From: Homalodisca vitripennis | Taxonomy: Eukaryota; Arthropoda; Insecta; Hemiptera; Cicadellidae | Direction: 5' to 3' | DNA: 64,000 nucleotides | Assembly (NCBI RefSeq): GCF_021130785.1 | Contig: NC_060207.1 | Location: 189,928,001-189,992,000 of the forward strand | Shown: piece after piece, positions 22,881-34,994 of the stretch | Layout of the letters: every line of letters begins with the position of its first letter | How positions within the stretch are numbered: the first letter of the stretch is position 1 | Notes under the pieces: model-generated | What the model saw: the letters and a program-made list of their open reading frames with translations, nothing else | What the model was told of the DNA's origin: nothing | Database searches by the model: none | Translations under genes and position numbers: made by a program

Positions 22881-25100
22881 TTATTGATGGCTCTCTCTGA
22901 AAATCAACGGGTTTCAGCAAAAATCGTGTTATTACAATGTGAGGAGTATTGAATCTTTATTAGATAAAGCTATGTATTTATGTATGCAGAATTATAGTAT
23001 ATATAATTAATTGTTATAAAAGAGTCATCTGTTATAAGCTTATGTCAAGCATGCGTTAGTTAAATTTTTTTTAATCATGTAAAGTAATCCTCATGTTGCA
23101 TTCAAAACCAAATATTTTCACATTACTCTTGAACTTAATCTAATGATATAATGATATAAATGTACATTTTAAAATTACTGTTGTGACAGTAATAAAAGAT
23201 GGAAATTATTCTTAAATTATGGGACATTGACTTTTATTTTAGTTGAAGCAGTTCATTCATTCGAAAACTAAATATTAAAGACATTTTCCATAATTTTTCC
23301 TGAATTTTCGCATTTGCATGACAAATGGGACAATAAAAATGAGGCAGAGAATATAGTTCGGTTACGTCTAAACACAAATGTAGTTCTCATATTGCAACAA
23401 TATTGACTACCTCCAGTTTTACTTCCAGCCATTTCGGATTGGAAAACTATTCTGAAGACTATGTACTTGAAAATGAACCCTCTTTTTAGTTCAAGAACAT
23501 ACTTACACTGATTGTACAGAAATGTAAATTGTAAATGTAAAATAAGCTCTCCTTTTGCTATAAACTTTTCCATGGTGCGTATTTTCTTTGCAAGCCTGGA
23601 CTTAGTTGTGACATTACAGTAGAAGCGGAAAATCGCATCTAAAACGATTCATTGAACAGTGAACCTTGCATCAGGATTTCTTGTAAAGCCTTTACAAAAC
23701 CTTTAATTTTATTATTTTAAATCATTGATAAAGTAAGTATTAAAAGAATAAACATTTCAAAATAAATTTTGTTCTGCTAGCAAAACATTGTCTGGATTCA
23801 TACCCAAAATTTAAAAAAATTGGAATAATTTCCTTTTAGGATTCTTTGATTTTTATAGGTCTTATGATAGTTATTTCTAATTTTACTAGCTTTATTAATT
23901 TTCTGAAAAATATTTTAGCCGTTCTTTTCTTAGTGTATTTCATATTTTATTACTTACAGTACACAATTACATTACGTTTGATAATAAATGTATTTTATAG
24001 CACTGAATTTATTCTTTTATAGATTGAATATTGCCTGTTGTCTCAAAGGTAGTAAATACATGATACATTTTCATCATTTGTGTTGTTTTTTTAATATAAT
24101 ATAATATAATAATAAAGTGTATCCAGAAAATATATCTTCTGGCCTTTTTGGTTTCAACATTTACTAGGATAATATATTACACAAAATACTTCCTACGAAA
24201 TAAAGTTTTCATAAAGTTTATAATAATTTTGATTAGGTATTTTACATGGTTTAGTAAATATTCTATAGCAAACCTTGGAGAAATTTTTTTTTATGAAATT
24301 TTGTTTTAGATATGTTTATGTTCCTTTCATTAGCCAAAATTTCGGTAACAAACAAAGGTGATTAGATGCCATTATGATTCATTAGCAACTATAAAGAGAT
24401 GGATAAAATGGTCTATTACTTTGTTATAAAATAATTACACTAATACTCAAACAAGTATGATTTTATAACACTGTGGAACGTTACGTTAATACCTTTTAAA
24501 GTCTAAAACCTGTATTCGTGTTACTCCATGGTTCTAAAGATACGGAGGATATGGGAGGAGAAACGTATTCAAGAAAATATACTACACATATAAAATAAAA
24601 CATTAATAAATATAGGAAAATAATCATATACTAATATGTATACAGCTTTTTAATTGTGTAATATAATTGCAGACAGCAAATTTCCTTGTTTTTAAGAAAG
24701 CACTGTATATGGAAAGTAGTGTGTTTTTGTGACGTGACATCGAAAAAAATGCTATTAGGTATAATAACTGCTCGTTGAAGAAATATTTTTTAAGTTAGAA
24801 AACAGAGACTTGTTCTCTTAGCTTTGAAAAGTACTAAATCTAGTATATATTATATTTTCTCTGCCCCTGTATTCAAAATAGCGAGAAATATTACCTTATT
24901 TGTTATTATTTTATTTGAGAAATATCTAATAATAACTACAGAGACTTATTGAGAAGTCTTTTAAATCTCTTTTTTAATAGTGTAAATCGCATGTTAAAAA
25001 AATTTAACAGGATAATACCAGAGGGGAAGTTTGGCACATCTCCAGCCATCGTCCTCACCGCTCCTGCCAAAGTTAACACAACTTTTTTGGCGCCTGTCGT
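22881..25100. other. No recognisable gene
   Basis: AT-rich. The longest open frame is 23573-23268 on the minus strand (101 codons, ATG start), with no known domain. At 24936-25152 both strands are open for about 66 codons, centred on a GC-richer patch (25019-25110); I cannot identify either product. Confidence 0.35.
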
Positions 25101-25640
25101 TGTGTGGTGGAGATTAATTGTTTGTAAAACTGTCACCGGACAGTTAAACTAGATCTATATCAAAGTTCTCTATAATATTCACACTATACGTTCGTACGTA
25201 GTATGGTGGGATATTAATTACTTGTGATATTGGCATTGGACAGTTAAACTAGATCTATATCAAAGTTCTCTATAATATTCACACTATACGTTCGTACGTA
25301 GTATGGTGGGATATTAATTGCTTGTGATATTGGCATTGGACAGTTAAACTAGATCTATATCAAAGTTCTCTATAATATTCACACTATATTCGTTCGTACT
25401 GTGGTGGGATGTTAATTGTTTGTGATATTGGCATTGGACAGTTAAACTAGATCTATATCAAAGTTCTCTATAATATTCACACTATATTCGTTCGTACTGT
25501 GGTGGGATGTTAATTGTTTGTGATATTGGCATTGGACAGTTAAACTAGATCTATATCAAAATTCTCTGTAATATTCACACTCTACACGTTCGTACGTAGT
25601 GTAGTGGGATATTAATTGCTTGTGGAACTGTCACCGGCTT
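25101..25640. repeat. Tandem repeat of ~98-100 bp, five copies
   Basis: CAGTTAAACTAGATCTATAT recurs at 25141, 25241, 25341, 25439 and 25537. The first units are 100 bases, later ones 98. Copies are nearly identical. A partial unit with AACTGTCACCGG lies at each end of the array, as if the unit expanded from inside a single ancestral sequence. Confidence 0.97.
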
Positions 25641-25902
25641 GTGGAACTCGTATATTCGTTAGCTTAGGCTCGTTATTGAGGATCGTTTATGTGAATAATG
25701 GACTTGGACTTGTGAATAAATGGTTATTTCTCATAATTATACGGTATAACACATATAAGTACAACGTTTCGAGTACTGGTATTTACTCTCTTTTTCTGCT
25801 GCGAGTAAATATGAACATGCATGTCAGTTGAAAAGTGGTGGTAATGGGTCCTTGTCATTGCAAAAACAAGTGTTATATCATAAATGTTCTATTAATATTT
25901 AT

Positions 25903-26060
25903 TATATATATATATATATATTTATTTATGTATTATTTTTAGGTATTTATAAACCTAATTATTCTTTGTTTAAAGTTTGTTATTAACGATGTATAGTTTG
26001 AAAAGATAGTAGGATTTTGGACATTTGCTTGGTTACCATAAGATTTTATAACTCATAACG
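25903..26060 (+). repeat. (TA)n and a Penelope-like end remnant
   Basis: A short TA run (25903-25920) is followed at about 25965-26045 by CTTTGTTTAAAGTTTGTTAT, ACGATGTATAGTTTGAAAAG and GACATTTGC. This matches 32226-32290 beside the Penelope-like element, so it is probably a solo fragment of that element's terminal region. Confidence 0.6.
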
Positions 26061-26446
26061 TTGGAAAATAACCTAACTATGATTAAAATCGAACAAAACA
26101 TTTTGAGTTCACCGGAACAAGCGGAATATTTTCTTTTAATAACAAATGAATCAGTATAATAAATTTAGATTATGATTAGATGTAGCTGTTTACTACAGCC
26201 TGAACATACTTACGTTGAAGATCCTCGGTTGAAGTTTAAATAAAAGTTTTTTGAATAATATTAAGAAATAAATTATAATAATTCTCAAATTAAAAAAACA
26301 AACAACAAGTTAAAAATAAACTAAATGAAATAATACGAGTCTGTTTGCAAAGTTAAAGTTAAAATATTTGTCATTTAAGGTAACCATCAGCGCTTGATAT
26401 ATTGTATAAAAATAATAACATATATACAAATATAGATATAAAAACA

Positions 26447-26590
26447 CAGCTGCCATTCATACACAGACCCTTCACTAGTGAATCCTTTTACAGTAGAGTG
26501 GTGTACCGTGTATCGTCCATAACTGACCGCCAGACAGTAAATGTGGTGCAAATAAACGTCAACTCTGCCTCTCTCATATATAAGCATATT
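26447..26590. repeat. Repeat F, copy 2
   Basis: GTGAATCCTTTTACAGTAGA, CCATAACTGACCGCC and AGACAGTAAATGTGGTGC align with 22725-22880. The open frames across it on both strands are not conserved in copy 1. Confidence 0.7.
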
Positions 26591-28975
26591 TCACTCGCCA
26601 CTTTATATCTGGTTATTTCAGTCCTTCTGCATTTAATTTGTATTGTATTGCTATTGACAGATCATATTTTAAAATTGTTTTACATTCCATACGGGTTTAT
26701 GGAAATATGTGGGATGGCATTTTCTAGTTTTCTGCCAATATGAAAAAAAAACAGCATGAATACGTTTGATGTTCACTTATAACTATAAATTTATTGTTAT
26801 CAGGAACACCAATTGTTTCCTTAAGAAACCAAAAATTGTCTAAAAGAATTTGGTTGAATCAATTTGTTTTTACAATGGAAATTCGATAATTTGCACTTGT
26901 GTACATTCTATGTTAGCAAAATGTAATGGGTGCAAAATAAATTAGGAATACAAGTTCAATTTGACCTGTGCCTGAGGCGTAGAACATGTATATGCTCTGT
27001 AGTTATATGAACTGAAATAATTGCAGTATTGTACTCGTGCAATTAATTTCTTTTCCTAATAATGTTAACCTTGAGTTAGTATGTGACTTTGGTGTTAGAG
27101 AAAAGTACGTATTTACAATGCACTATAGTATTACTATAAAAATATGAGAGACATTTCATTATTTCATATCGAATCTTTAAGGGGATCAGAAGCCCTCTCT
27201 CGGCAATGTAATGTTTCAAAAATCTATAAATCATAGGTTTTTCCCATTAACCCCAGGACTGCAGTCATGCTAAAATTTTTACATAGGGAGGGGTTTTTGC
27301 GCATGTTGCAAGCTTTTTTTTTAACAATCCTTAATAACGTACTAATCCTTTTTAATATATATGTATATTTATTTATATAAAATATGTCGTTATCTGTAAT
27401 GTTACGACTTTGGTAAACGTTTAATAAAAATATCACCTTGAAAGCTCACGCTAGATGACTGGAGAATTTACCAAATTCGCCGTTTTTATCCAATCATAGG
27501 ATTGGTTTGACGCAAATGACACACTACTGCGAAATTTAACCAAATGACAAAATTAATAATCTTTTCAGTACTGTGACTGCCATTTCATTCCGTGTCATAC
27601 TTTTTGTACAATAAACGTTTCTCCAAACCCTTACATTGAGCCCGGTAAAATTGCGTAAAATAAATCTTTCGGGAAAATGTGATAAAATCCTTTCATAACT
27701 TGTTGATTTAAATTAATAAAAAACTCTCTTTGAAGATGAAGAGCCAATGCATATAAATAATTATCAAGAAGTTATTTTATACTGTGGGGTTGGCAACAGT
27801 TTCTCTCTCCCACAACGGGGGTCTTTTCAATTTGCCGATCTACCCTACTTAATAATATTTTAATTTTAGAATTTTAACCTTTGCGGAGTGCAGCAAGTTC
27901 TTTTTTAGATAGTAAAATACTAATGATTACTTTGAGTAGTATTGTGAAGTGTTTTATTTATTAATAGATAATGGAAGTTGCATGTTTTAGTTTTAAAACC
28001 ATTACTTACTTGTAAAACTAAGTTTATACTTCTTTATAGGCCTTAGGCCTATCGTTCTTATAATGCAATATTCATTTAAAATATTTCTTTAGATTAAAAC
28101 TTAATTTTATAATGATTTATTTCATTTTCATTAATAATTTGGATTTAAATTTTATGATGTTTCAAATTTGCTCGTAGAATAGCAAAGGTCTGCTTTTCAT
28201 TCATTAGTTATAAATTGTTTTTTATCATTCCAAAAAGTGAATATGTTCAGGTTTTATACTATACCATGTACCTTTTTTCATTTTTAGCCATTTCACAATA
28301 TTTCATATTTATTTACAGATATGTGTCCTAATAAAATTGTGCTATAAAAAATAAACAATGAATTTTTATAATTAAATTTTTACAAAACAGTATGCAATAT
28401 TTTTAGCGAAAATAGGTCAATGAATGGCTGGTTACATATTATGTACATTTAATTTATGTTTTACAATAGTTGGATTTTATACTTATTTTTCATTACCAAA
28501 TTAGTTTCTTATGTAGAATATATTTTCAAATATATAAAAAACTCAGCATATTGGTAAATTCATAGATGTTTTCTAGGTTTTCACAAAAAGTTTGCGTTTT
28601 CATGGTATTTGTTTGGACTCTAAAATTTGGAGATTTAGTTACATATATTGTTATTTTTTAATAGGGTATACTTTTCGTAAAACAAACAGGCTTTTTTGGA
28701 ATGTTACACTTAAATTGAAGTATACAAAAATAATCAGCATACCTTTTACAATTTTGTAACTTATGCGGATCTTTGCAAAAGATATTACAGAAATAAAATG
28801 TTTTATTTCAACTTAAAAATTAAGCACACCTTTTTTACATAACATTCTAACACTTATCTACAAAATTAAAAAAAATCATCACTATATGTCTTATGGATCC
28901 TGATAAAAATGTACCTTAGTGCAAAAAACTGGGTTTCCGGGGAAAAGACATTTATTTTCCAGTACTAAAAAAGAT
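26591..28975. other. Long AT-rich stretch, nothing recognised
   Basis: No frame above 70 codons with any motif, no TIRs and no tandem array were seen. Confidence 0.35.
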
Positions 28976-28984
28976 GTATGATAA

Positions 28985-29420
28985 ATGTTACTTCAGTACA
29001 TTCCAGACCTTCCTAGGTCAGATGATCTAGGTCTTCTAATTCATCAATGGTCTTTTTGTTTCTTCTCTACTATTGAAAGTTGTTTTCGACACCCCTCAAT
29101 TTCTTGAACTGCTTTTAGGAATCCGATTTTGTGGAATTTCTTCATTGTAGCAATGCATTGTTGACCAGGCAGTCATTGTAATGCCTAAATTGTTCTAATA
29201 TTACACTCTTGCCATATTACCCTTGTTATAAATATCCACAGCCTCATAAAGTCCCATTTCAAGAGCATCCCTCTTAACAAATGTGGAATTTTGTACCCGA
29301 GGTCATATTATACTGTTGAGAGATTCGTTGGCGTTCTGTGTTCCCTTGTGAAGAAACCTCGTCAGTAGTTGTAGATTTGATACGTCCTTAAATTTCTTCT
29401 CCATAAAAAACAAGATAAGG
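28985..29420 (-). pseudogene. Mutator-like transposase relic
   Basis: Reading the minus strand from about 29410: KKFKDVSNLQLLTRF, then LHKGTQNANESLNSII, a stop where tryptophan is expected, and STFVKRDALEMGLYEAVDIY, NKGNMARV. After a frameshift near 29190 comes ATMKKFHKIGFLKAVQEIEG, then CRKQLSIVEKKQK. This agrees with the C-terminal part of the Mutator-like transposase proteins common in arthropods and molluscs (TQNANESLN, then IW, then VFV and LE-AVYDA; later a basic helical tail with KI and RK). At least two stops and one frameshift are present. No other part of the element is visible nearby. Family assignment is from memory of the motif pattern. Confidence 0.65.
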
Positions 29421-29616
29421 TGGGTGTCTGTGTGCGTCTTGGTATGATTCTCAATGATAAATGACTGTATAAACTAATGCAAGAGGGGAATTTCACTTAC
29501 CAAGTTAAAGCTTGAATTGGTTTGATATTCTTGTATAAATAGTCGACGGAAGTTAATATATTTGGTACTTCATTAAAAAAATTCAAATTGCTAGTCAAAA
29601 ATAATTTTATTGCAAA

Positions 29617-30640
29617 TTGATATGCAAATTTACGACGTGTCATGTGGAGTCAAACCGGTGCCGAATAAAATATATACGTATGTTCATAATTTTATCAACG
29701 GAACTAAACATGTTAACGCAGGAAAATGGCGGTTCTCGTTATTTACTAAGGAAACGCTCAGGATTTATTTTCAATTCGGAAACCAATAAAAGTTCCGTCT
29801 CTGAAGTTCGATATTGGATTCCTCTGACATTACTTTTAGTGTCGCGCTCAGCACTTACTGACCATGGTTTCGGCTGTTGATACTATATCAGTACCTGTTG
29901 TTGGCAATAGAAAATTAATATAAAACAATTAATGAAATTTCTATGCAAAGTTGTTCCGATTTGAGTAAAATGAAACAACATATATCTTTAGCTCGGCAGT
30001 TTTTTTTTTAAAGAAATTCCTATAGATGTTAAAGAAATCTTTAGATATGAAGAAGATGGTGTTATTTTTAGCCTTAAAGCCTCTTATTAAAATAAATACA
30101 ACAAATTTTGCTTTTTATCTAAAAAAATAATTTTATTGAGATATTAATAAGCGATTGGAAGATTTTATGAAGAATCAATATATCAATCATTTTTGTGAAG
30201 CTGGTCAATAGTCTTGTTTCATACATAATTACAATTCAATACAATATATTATGTATTCACATAGTAAAACGCGTATTAATAATAGAAATAAAATGTTTAA
30301 TTATTTAATTAGTAAGGAAGAACAGATAAAAGTAAAGCAAATAAGTAAGCATTCTTAGTTGATAAATTGACTGTATTATATCTTTATTCGTATTGCAGAT
30401 AATAACTATACTATAAATATTATTCTCTTTGGTTCTTAGTAAATGAAGTGAAATTGAAAAGCCAATTCCTTTGCATTGTATATTTTCAAATACATATTGT
30501 AATAATTGGCTAACCACGCTTGATGAATTTGACGTAACTGTACTGGGACATTGATCAGCTAGACAACTAATTAAGGATTGGCCAGCATAATTATTATTCA
30601 TTGTTGTGCTTACTTTTGAATTTTTGAAAAAAAAAAATCC
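29617..30640. other. AT-rich region with a repeat E fragment
   Basis: GAAGTTCGATATTGGATTCC at 29803-29822 matches repeat E at 38640. Otherwise no feature. The 87-codon open frame at 29617 is not recognised. Confidence 0.3.
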
Positions 30641-30649
30641 TTTAGAAAA

Positions 30650-31180
30650 TTGAATAAATATGTTGAGTTATTTTCTTTTATTTCTTACTTTATTTTAATG
30701 TGTCAGGTGTTAAAAGAGTTCGGTTATAAGCTTTGAGAAGATTTTTCACCAAGATGTCAGGAGAAGAAAGTGGCGATTTGGAAGCTCTTAACCAGATTGT
30801 CAATGACTGTATCATGGTAGTAGGGGAGGAGAATGCACATCTGAGACAAGAGTTTAAAGTAGAAAATGTTCTCGTCTCAAAGACGAGAGATGAGTCAGAT
30901 GTCAAGGCCTGGCAATACGTCAGATCAAGGTGAACGTTTGTCCTTCAACAAAACATCAGGTTCCACTGCTGGCAGCAACTTGGTAAGACAAGTACCTGTA
31001 CCCAGTAAGCTGAAGCTTGATGGCAACATGAGGGAATACATTCAACACTTTAGGAAGATGTTCAGCAGTTATTTCTTAGCAGCCAGGCTTTGTGACAGGA
31101 CCTCTCTGTCCAAGTAGCTTGAATGAAATGTTGAGTTGTTTTCCTTTATTGCTAACTTTATTTTGTTGTGCTAGTTGTAC
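30650..31180 (+). pseudogene. Retroelement Gag-like fragment in direct repeats
   Basis: An open frame from ATG 30754 reads MSGEESGDLEALNQIVNDC onward to 30931. It looks partly coiled-coil (ENAHLRQEF). A +1-shifted frame continues with GSTAGSNLVRQVPVPSKLKL and DGNMREYIQHF to a stop at 31115. The pattern P, KL, DG, then YIQHFRKM resembles the start of a capsid domain in Ty3-like Gag proteins. No protease, RT or zinc knuckle follows. The block is bracketed by imperfect direct repeats at 30650-30706 and 31122-31178 (GTTGAGTTATTTTCTTTTAT versus GTTGAGTTGTTTTCCTTTAT). It could also be a non-retroviral gene fragment; moderate confidence only. Confidence 0.45.
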
Positions 31181-32220
31181 CTAAATTAGAATAAAATTGT
31201 ACAAATTCTAAAAAAGTAACACAATAGGTATAAGGCCTCAGTGCTCGTCAAGTAAGATCAAGCAGGGTTCAAGTGGCACATTGTGATCAGTGCGTTGCAA
31301 TCATTATATTATGATCTTGCTCAATCATTAAGAACTCCAGATATTTATAAATTCAAAGAAAAATGTTACGCTATCGACTGTTTTCCGGTTTACACGGTGT
31401 TAAAGCATTACCTACTCAATTGTAACTTTTTTAGCTTTTATCAATGTGGTGTGAACCGGAAACATGCATTACAGTTATGATAACGGTCATGTAAGCAAAG
31501 ACCACTAAATTTTAGTAAAGATTGACTGAAAATGACGGATATTTTCAAAGGACATTTTCCATTTATTGCCTTTTAATATTAATTATACAGAGTATTCAAT
31601 CTTCATCATCGTGGTAAAATGAGGTTTGTGTAAGAGAAGACATACTATTTGTTAATGTTAAGCTATTTATCTCTCTTTGTTGTGCATACATACGTATGCA
31701 TACATTATATGAATTCGAAATGATTGTTATATTGTGTGTTTACATTTGCCAGGGACTGTCAGTAATTGTTGGTTGGTCAAACAGAGAGGATATTTGTTCT
31801 GTTCTTTGTGTATGCCCATTTTAGTTGTTGTTGACATTTCATAAACTTACTTATTTCTTGTATAATCTTCGTTCTTTTGGAATTATCCCAAAGATCCCTA
31901 TACCGATAATGTATCGTTTTATTGTCGTTGGAATTATTTAAAATGTTAAGACAATAATTTCATATAAATATGGCATAAATATTTAGATTTTAAACTGGAA
32001 TTTTCACTGGGTAAAATACAATATAACTGCGTGCAATGTAATAACGTGACCTACATGTAGTTTGTGTTCTGCCAGTCGTACCAACGTACAACAAAGTCAA
32101 TATTGGTTTTTATTGTTGCATCGGTGATTGTGATGTAATGGCGAATCCGGTATCCCATGTTTTCCAATACATGTACTATAATTTATTTTATACATTTTAT
32201 TTTAAATATTATTTTATAAG
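31181..32220. other. AT-rich spacer, nothing recognised
   Basis: No frame with a known motif. A 65-codon frame at 31283 is not recognised. Confidence 0.35.
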
Positions 32221-32225
32221 ACAGT

Positions 32226-33095
32226 CTTTGTTTAAAGTTTGTTTTTGACGATGGAATGCTTGAAAGTTTAACAGGATTTCTGACATTTGTCTTCATTGTT
32301 ACAAAAGGTATAACACAACGTTTCGAGGATTGCTATCTATCCTCTTCGTCAGGTGGGGAAGGTATAGAACATAGAAGGAATGCATGCAAAAATATAGAAT
32401 AGAAAGAAAGAAAGAAGGGAAAGAAAAGGGTTCAAACATACCGAAAAGCTGCTTGGAATCCAGTACAGGATTAACAAGAATTTTTACGTCGGATCTTTCA
32501 TCGGCACCGCGTAGTGTCGTCTGAAGCGATAGGACAGGAAGGCAATGGTCAGGATGGGGAAGGGGTAAAGGCAAGCCGCTTCCGGCCCAAGTTTTGGTTC
32601 TGGGCCTTAGTGTCATAGGGTGTTTATGAATTTTGTTGCTTAAGGTTTGTTTCATTGTTGCAATCGTTTTAGGTTCCCAAGTCAGTTTTTTAAAATATTG
32701 GTACCCAAGTGGTCTATCTTCAACCGAAGATTCACCTAGCAGTTGGTCTTCTAATTTTATGTATGAAGTCTCAATAAGTTTGCGTTTGAAAACATTCTTC
32801 TCGCGTCTATTATCTTGGCTTCATCCCATTTTATGTAATGATTTTCAGACCAGCAATGTTGAGCAGTTTTAGACTTATCCCTAGTATTTTTTCGTATTAA
32901 CTTTATAATCTTTAATTCTCACATTTAGTGGTTTTTTTGCCTCGCCTATACATTTTTGCCTTTATTTTTGTATGTATAAATACTTCCCCCACCTGACGAA
33001 GAGGATAGATTACAATCCTCGAAACGTTGCGTTATACCTTTTTTAACATATAACGATGGCAAATATGACAATTATTATTCAAATGCAAAATAAAC
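32226..33095 (-). mobile_element. Truncated Penelope-like element with opposed ends
   Basis: A GIY-YIG endonuclease fragment on the minus strand (separate entry) lies between two copies of the same terminal hairpin. At 32352-32320 (minus) and at 32993-33025 (plus) both read CTGACGA, one spare A, GAGGAT, an 8-base loop, ATCCTC and GAAAC. Both continue GTTGYGTTATACC. The two end sequences therefore point away from each other. Penelope-like elements are known for terminal repeats carrying hammerhead motifs and for 5'-truncated copies with inverted end segments. The reverse transcriptase is absent. A related end fragment lies at 25965. Confidence 0.85.
32640..32952 (-). pseudogene. Penelope-like GIY-YIG endonuclease, C-terminal part
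   Basis: Penelope-like elements make one protein, a reverse transcriptase joined to a GIY-YIG endonuclease. Only the endonuclease end remains here. The minus strand reads CIGEAKKPLNVRIKDY at 32950-32900, then, after a frameshift, QHCWSENHYIKWDEAKII near 32862-32810, and after another, VFKRKLIETSYIKLEDQLL. These carry the family arginine (in NVRIKD), the HCW and H residues of the Penelope endonuclease, and the expected glutamate in KLIET. The GIY half is lost, because the fragment starts where the inverted end copy joins. At least two frameshifts make it non-functional. Sequence from 32640 to 32360 is the 3' untranslated part. Confidence 0.85.
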
Positions 33096-33338
33096 TGCTT
33101 TCGTAAAGAAACAGGTTTCTGTTCTTTAAAGTGACAATATTTAAATCTTTGTTTTGCGTTAAATTAATTGTATTTAAAATTGTAATTGTAATATGCATTT
33201 ATTCAAAGTTTCTACTCTACATTCTCTTTCTTGTTTCAAATAAAACACTTGCTTGAACGTCTAGGTTACGTCGTTCTAACGTCTAGAACGTTTAAACGAC
33301 TAAGTTATGAGTATAGTGTTTTCTTATAATTTTATAAG

Positions 33339-33597
<259 letters not shown>

Positions 33598-33599
33598 TC

Positions 33600-34095
33600 G
33601 GTTTAGTTAAGCTCTGATAGTAACAATTTAAATCAATCAATACAATAAACGTAATCAACTTTAGACACATTGTCAGCCCCTCGTTTAAAAAAAGACAATT
33701 TATAAATAACTTTCACTGTCGGATAGATTACAATGAATCATTTATAGAAGTATATAGTCTTTATATTATTACATTAGGCACTGCTTTCAATTGAAATATA
33801 CAATACTTATACTCCTAAAGCATGTATTTTTATGTGGGAAAATAAAAATTTTGGCATGGCAGTAAATATGTGCTGTAAACTTCAACAGAAGTGACGTTTT
33901 TTCGTGTAGTTCCCACACGTATTCAGTGGCTGTCGATAAGACAGTTTCCGTTTCGAGGGCGTAGTGGGATAACAAATCTTCTTTATTATTTAATCTAATA
34001 GTACAGTCAAGTCGAAAAATGGAGATTACACAAGTATTCAAAATGTATTGTACAAGATAACATTTTGGTAACATTTACGGTACAATCTAATAATA
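33600..34095. other. AT-rich spacer
   Basis: A 95-codon open frame runs on the minus strand (34074-33787, ATG start). No domain is recognised and the frame is not seen elsewhere in the window. Confidence 0.3.
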
Positions 34096-34104
34096 AAACT
34101 CATT

Positions 34105-34250
34105 GTTGAGTCACCAGACACTATAATGAGGTAACGAGGTCGCTATTTGATGTCAATCCTCATTTAAGTAACGCTCTTATCTCAGAAATAAACTTTCCTC
34201 ATTTCCCTTAGCGAGTTTGCGTATATTTTGTCTTTATTGTTATTTAAGAA
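34105..34250. repeat. Repeat C, copy 1
   Basis: ATAATGAGGTAACGAGGTCG, then CTCATTTAAGTAACGCTC, ATCTCAGAAATAAACTTTCC and GAGTTTGCGTATAT. Aligns with 42455-42585. Confidence 0.75.
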
Positions 34251-34994
34251 AGATCTGGAGACAGCTTTATATGAACTAACAAAGAAAGATCTCTGTGCTT
34301 GAATCACTGTAACTTTATTAAACTGAATTGAATTTCTGATATGGGAATCTGATAAAAATATTAATCTTGTTTATTTAAGAAAAAGGTATTATATAATCAC
34401 AGGTAACTTAATCAGACATAATTCATAAACTATATTTAACAAAATAATCTATTAATTTAAAAATGTAGTACATGAATAAAAATGTAAAAATCACTTGTCG
34501 TTGTAAAAGATCCAAATCTATATATCATTAAAAGAATAATAATTGGAAACTGAGTTCTATTACTTGTTTTATTTGATTTATTTTTAAATGCAGGATATGT
34601 ATGTCAGAAAATGTTACTAACTGTCAAGTATAGAGAGACATATTCAACTTGCATATTGATTATTTTAACATAAACAAATGTGATATTCTTCAGGGTTTAT
34701 TTCTATGTGATTCCTGTACACTAGAACGTTGAATATCTTGGGTTATACACACTAGTCTAAATACAAAGAACAATAATTAGCTTATTATTATAAAGTTTTA
34801 GTTTGAGAATCTGAGCACTTAAACTGACTGAGTCTATGAAAATCTATGAGAATACATTCAACTTGACTTGACCAATTGAAAGATGGATATACATAACTCT
34901 GTACATTATACAACTATGCTCGTTTTAACCCAACATATGTTTTGAGATTTTAAAAAGGATCAGTTCACTGGAAGCCTTTTGGGGTAGGGTACGA

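Noticed and set aside
32299..32655. 118-codon minus-strand open frame as an independent gene
   Set aside because: It is the end and 3' untranslated part of the Penelope-like element, out of frame with the endonuclease in places.
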